Positions 32,078-33,417 of a stretch of 33,417 bases of DNA are shown here, piece by piece. The notes under the pieces are model-generated. The model did no database searches and was not told the origin of the DNA. It saw only the letters and a list, made by a program, of their open reading frames with translations. Origin of the DNA: Anaerolineaceae bacterium (GTDB lineage Bacteria; Chloroflexota; Anaerolineae; Anaerolineales; Villigracilaceae). How positions within the stretch are numbered: position 1 is the stretch's first letter; every line of letters begins with the position of its first letter. The stretch spans positions 1-33,417 of the forward strand of contig VFKN01000141.1 of NCBI GenBank assembly GCA_009885525.1. Direction: 5' to 3'. Both the position numbers and the translations under genes were made by a program.

Positions 32078-33247
32078 TTACTTAATCCCCAATTCAAGCC
32101 GCGAGATGACCAGGCGTTGAATTTCGCTCGTGCCTTCGTATATCTCTGTGATCTTCGCGTCGCGGAAATAGCGTTCAACAGGCAGTTCTTTGCTGTAACC
32201 CATGCCGCCGTGAATTTGCAGGGATTGATGTGTGACGAACATGGCGGTTTCGGATGCAAATAATTTCGCCATGGATGCTTCGAGTGAATAACGTTCGCCT
32301 GTGGTCTTTGATTTTTCTTTTGCGATGGCGGCGTTATAAACGAGCAAGCGTGACGCTTCGATGCGTGTTTTCATATCCGCGATCTTGAAGCCCGTTCCTT
32401 GAAACGCGCCGATAGGCTGCCCGAATGCTTCGCGCTCGCCTGCGTATTGGCGCGCGGCTTCATACGCGGCTTCGGCGATTCCCAGCGCTTGCGTGGCGAT
32501 GCCGATACGCCCCGCATCCAAAACGGTCATGGCGATTTTGAAGCCTTCGCCTTCTTCGCCGAGTCTGTTTGCGGCGGGGATGCGGCAATCTTCGAAGATG
32601 AGTTCACTCGTCGCGGAGGCGCGGATGCCGAGTTTGGGTTCTTTCTTTCCGCGGGTTAATCCTTTTGTGTTGCCTTCCACGAGAAACGCGCTGACGCCTT
32701 TTTGATTTTTCTCAGGATCTGTCATCATAAAAACGATGAAGTAATCCGCCACCGGTCCGCTGGTGACCCATGATTTGCGCCCGTTCAGTACATAAAAATC
32801 GCCGTCGCGCGTGGCTTTGCTTTTTATTGCGCCCGCGTCAGATCCGCTTTGGGATTCGGTCAGCGAATACGCGCCGATGGCTTTGCCCGTTGCAATGGGT
32901 GTGACGAATTTTTTCTTTTGTTCTTCGGTTCCAAATTTTAAAATGCCGTGGCAATACAATGAGTTATTGACTGACATGATCGTGCCGTGCGATGCATCCA
33001 CTTTGCAGATCTCTTCCAGCGCCAGAATGTAAGCAATCGCATCCATGCCTGCGCCGCCGTATTCTTCGGGGACTTCAATGCCCATGAAGCCCAGCGCGCC
33101 CATCTTTTTCATGGTGGCGTGTGGAAACTCTCCGCTTTCGTCGAATTCAGCGGCGATGGGCGCGATCTCTTTTTGAGCGAAGTCGCGCGCGGCGTCACGC
33201 AGCATTTTATGTTCGGCGGTGAGCGGATAAATGGAAAGGTCGGTCAT
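32078..33247 (-). CDS. Acyl-CoA dehydrogenase
   Basis: FAD-dependent acyl-CoA dehydrogenase of 389 residues, usual length. It introduces the alpha-beta double bond in fatty or branched-chain acyl-CoAs and passes electrons to ETF. Family segments are AYSLTESQSGSDAGAIKSKA, NGRKSWVTSGPVADYFIV, GIRASATSELIFEDCRIP, QAFGQPIGAFQGTGFKIADM-like (EAFGQPIGAFQG), and QIHGGMGYSKELPVERYFRDAKI. The catalytic Glu is Glu371 in YEGTSEIQ. The position matches the short- and medium-chain group, so butyryl-CoA or similar is likely. GGAGG lies eight bases before the ATG, with TATAAT at 33281-33286 upstream. It is the first gene of the long minus-strand run. Confidence 0.93.
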   Translation of the reverse strand: MTDLSIYPLTAEHKMLRDAARDFAQKEIAPIAAEFDESGEFPHATMKKMGALGFMGIEVPEEYGGAGMDAIAYILALEEICKVDASHGTIMSVNNSLYCHGILKFGTEEQKKKFVTPIATGKAIGAYSLTESQSGSDAGAIKSKATRDGDFYVLNGRKSWVTSGPVADYFIVFMMTDPEKNQKGVSAFLVEGNTKGLTRGKKEPKLGIRASATSELIFEDCRIPAANRLGEEGEGFKIAMTVLDAGRIGIATQALGIAEAAYEAARQYAGEREAFGQPIGAFQGTGFKIADMKTRIEASRLLVYNAAIAKEKSKTTGERYSLEASMAKLFASETAMFVTHQSLQIHGGMGYSKELPVERYFRDAKITEIYEGTSEIQRLVISRLELGIK

Positions 33248-33280
33248 GGATATTGCCTCCAGGGGAATTTTATTTGTGGG

Positions 33281-33286
33281 ATTATA
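33281..33286 (-). promoter_or_regulatory. -10 box upstream of the acyl-CoA dehydrogenase gene
   Basis: A perfect TATAAT on the minus strand, 33 bases before the ATG, leaves a short leader that includes the GGAGG Shine-Dalgarno. No convincing -35 is visible. Confidence 0.45.
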
Positions 33287-33331
33287 CCGCGTTGAAGAGA
33301 GGTATATCTGATACAGGACTTACGTAAGACG

Positions 33332-33407
33332 CTCCCTCATCCCCAACCCTTCCCCCGAAGGGGAAGGGAGTCCCCTCTCCCTTTGGGAGAGGGCTAGGGT
33401 GAGGGAG
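33332..33407. repeat. Palindromic repeat (family 1, copy 2, inverted)
   Basis: Read on the opposite strand, this block matches 9326-9398 almost base for base. The differences are mainly in the loop of one hairpin (CTTT here against the other copy's complement) and one base in the outer arm. It lies upstream of the acyl-CoA dehydrogenase promoter, near the window edge. Confidence 0.85.
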
Positions 33408-33417
33408 CGTCGCGCAA

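Overview
The window looks like a chromosomal segment from a Chloroflexota bacterium, most likely of the class Anaerolineae. This is inferred from gene content and style, not from a marker gene. The signs are secreted lipoproteins with Thr/Pro-rich linkers, a DUF3048 lipoprotein, a split biotin-dependent carboxylase, and many short palindromic repeats at gene ends. I saw no rRNA, tRNA, transposase, integrase, phage gene or CRISPR array. Coding density is high and the only gap above 300 bases is 3658-4196.

Layout. (1) 117-5504, minus strand: a CapA-like lipoprotein, a MenC-type enolase-superfamily enzyme coupled to a zinc-ribbon membrane protein, a repeat-filled gap, and a DUF3048 lipoprotein. 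(2) 5726-9282, plus strand: a tight three-gene module of complex I/hydrogenase-4-like membrane subunits (antiporter-like, HyfE-like, antiporter-like) with no hydrophilic partner subunits. (3) 9427-15407, plus strand: a coiled-coil protein, SelB, a PAS histidine kinase and a YedK/HMCES-type DNA-protein-crosslink protein. (4) ScpA (minus) diverges from a moaC-moaD-moaE-GNAT group across a 33-base gap with overlapping promoters. (5) 18257-22703, plus strand: fabF, rplS with its own promoter and a strong terminator, a class I amidotransferase-like hydrolase, a lipoprotein and murI. (6) 22706-33247, minus strand: a long run holding acyl-CoA dehydrogenase, zinc-type alcohol dehydrogenase, a GT-C-like membrane protein, a small membrane protein, carboxyltransferase, biotin carboxylase, BCCP, a CYTH protein, an ICMT-like membrane methyltransferase, a nine-codon ORF with an excellent Shine-Dalgarno, and a protein made of two PC4-like domains.

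How genes fit together. The acyl-CoA dehydrogenase and the three carboxylase genes suggest acyl-CoA oxidation and carboxylation (propionyl-CoA or a related substrate). MoaC, MoaD and MoaE supply molybdopterin synthase and its precursor step. With SelB this would fit an organism using molybdenum selenoenzymes such as formate dehydrogenase, but no such enzyme is in the window.

The most interesting signals are the orphan Hyf-like membrane module with substituted proton-path residues, a recurring TATAAT-type -10 box placed 7-9 bases before start codons that lack a Shine-Dalgarno (leaderless transcription), a composite repeat built from two modules with shared terminal inverted repeats, the tandem PC4 protein with a possible leader peptide, and a palindromic repeat inserted in frame into the alcohol dehydrogenase.
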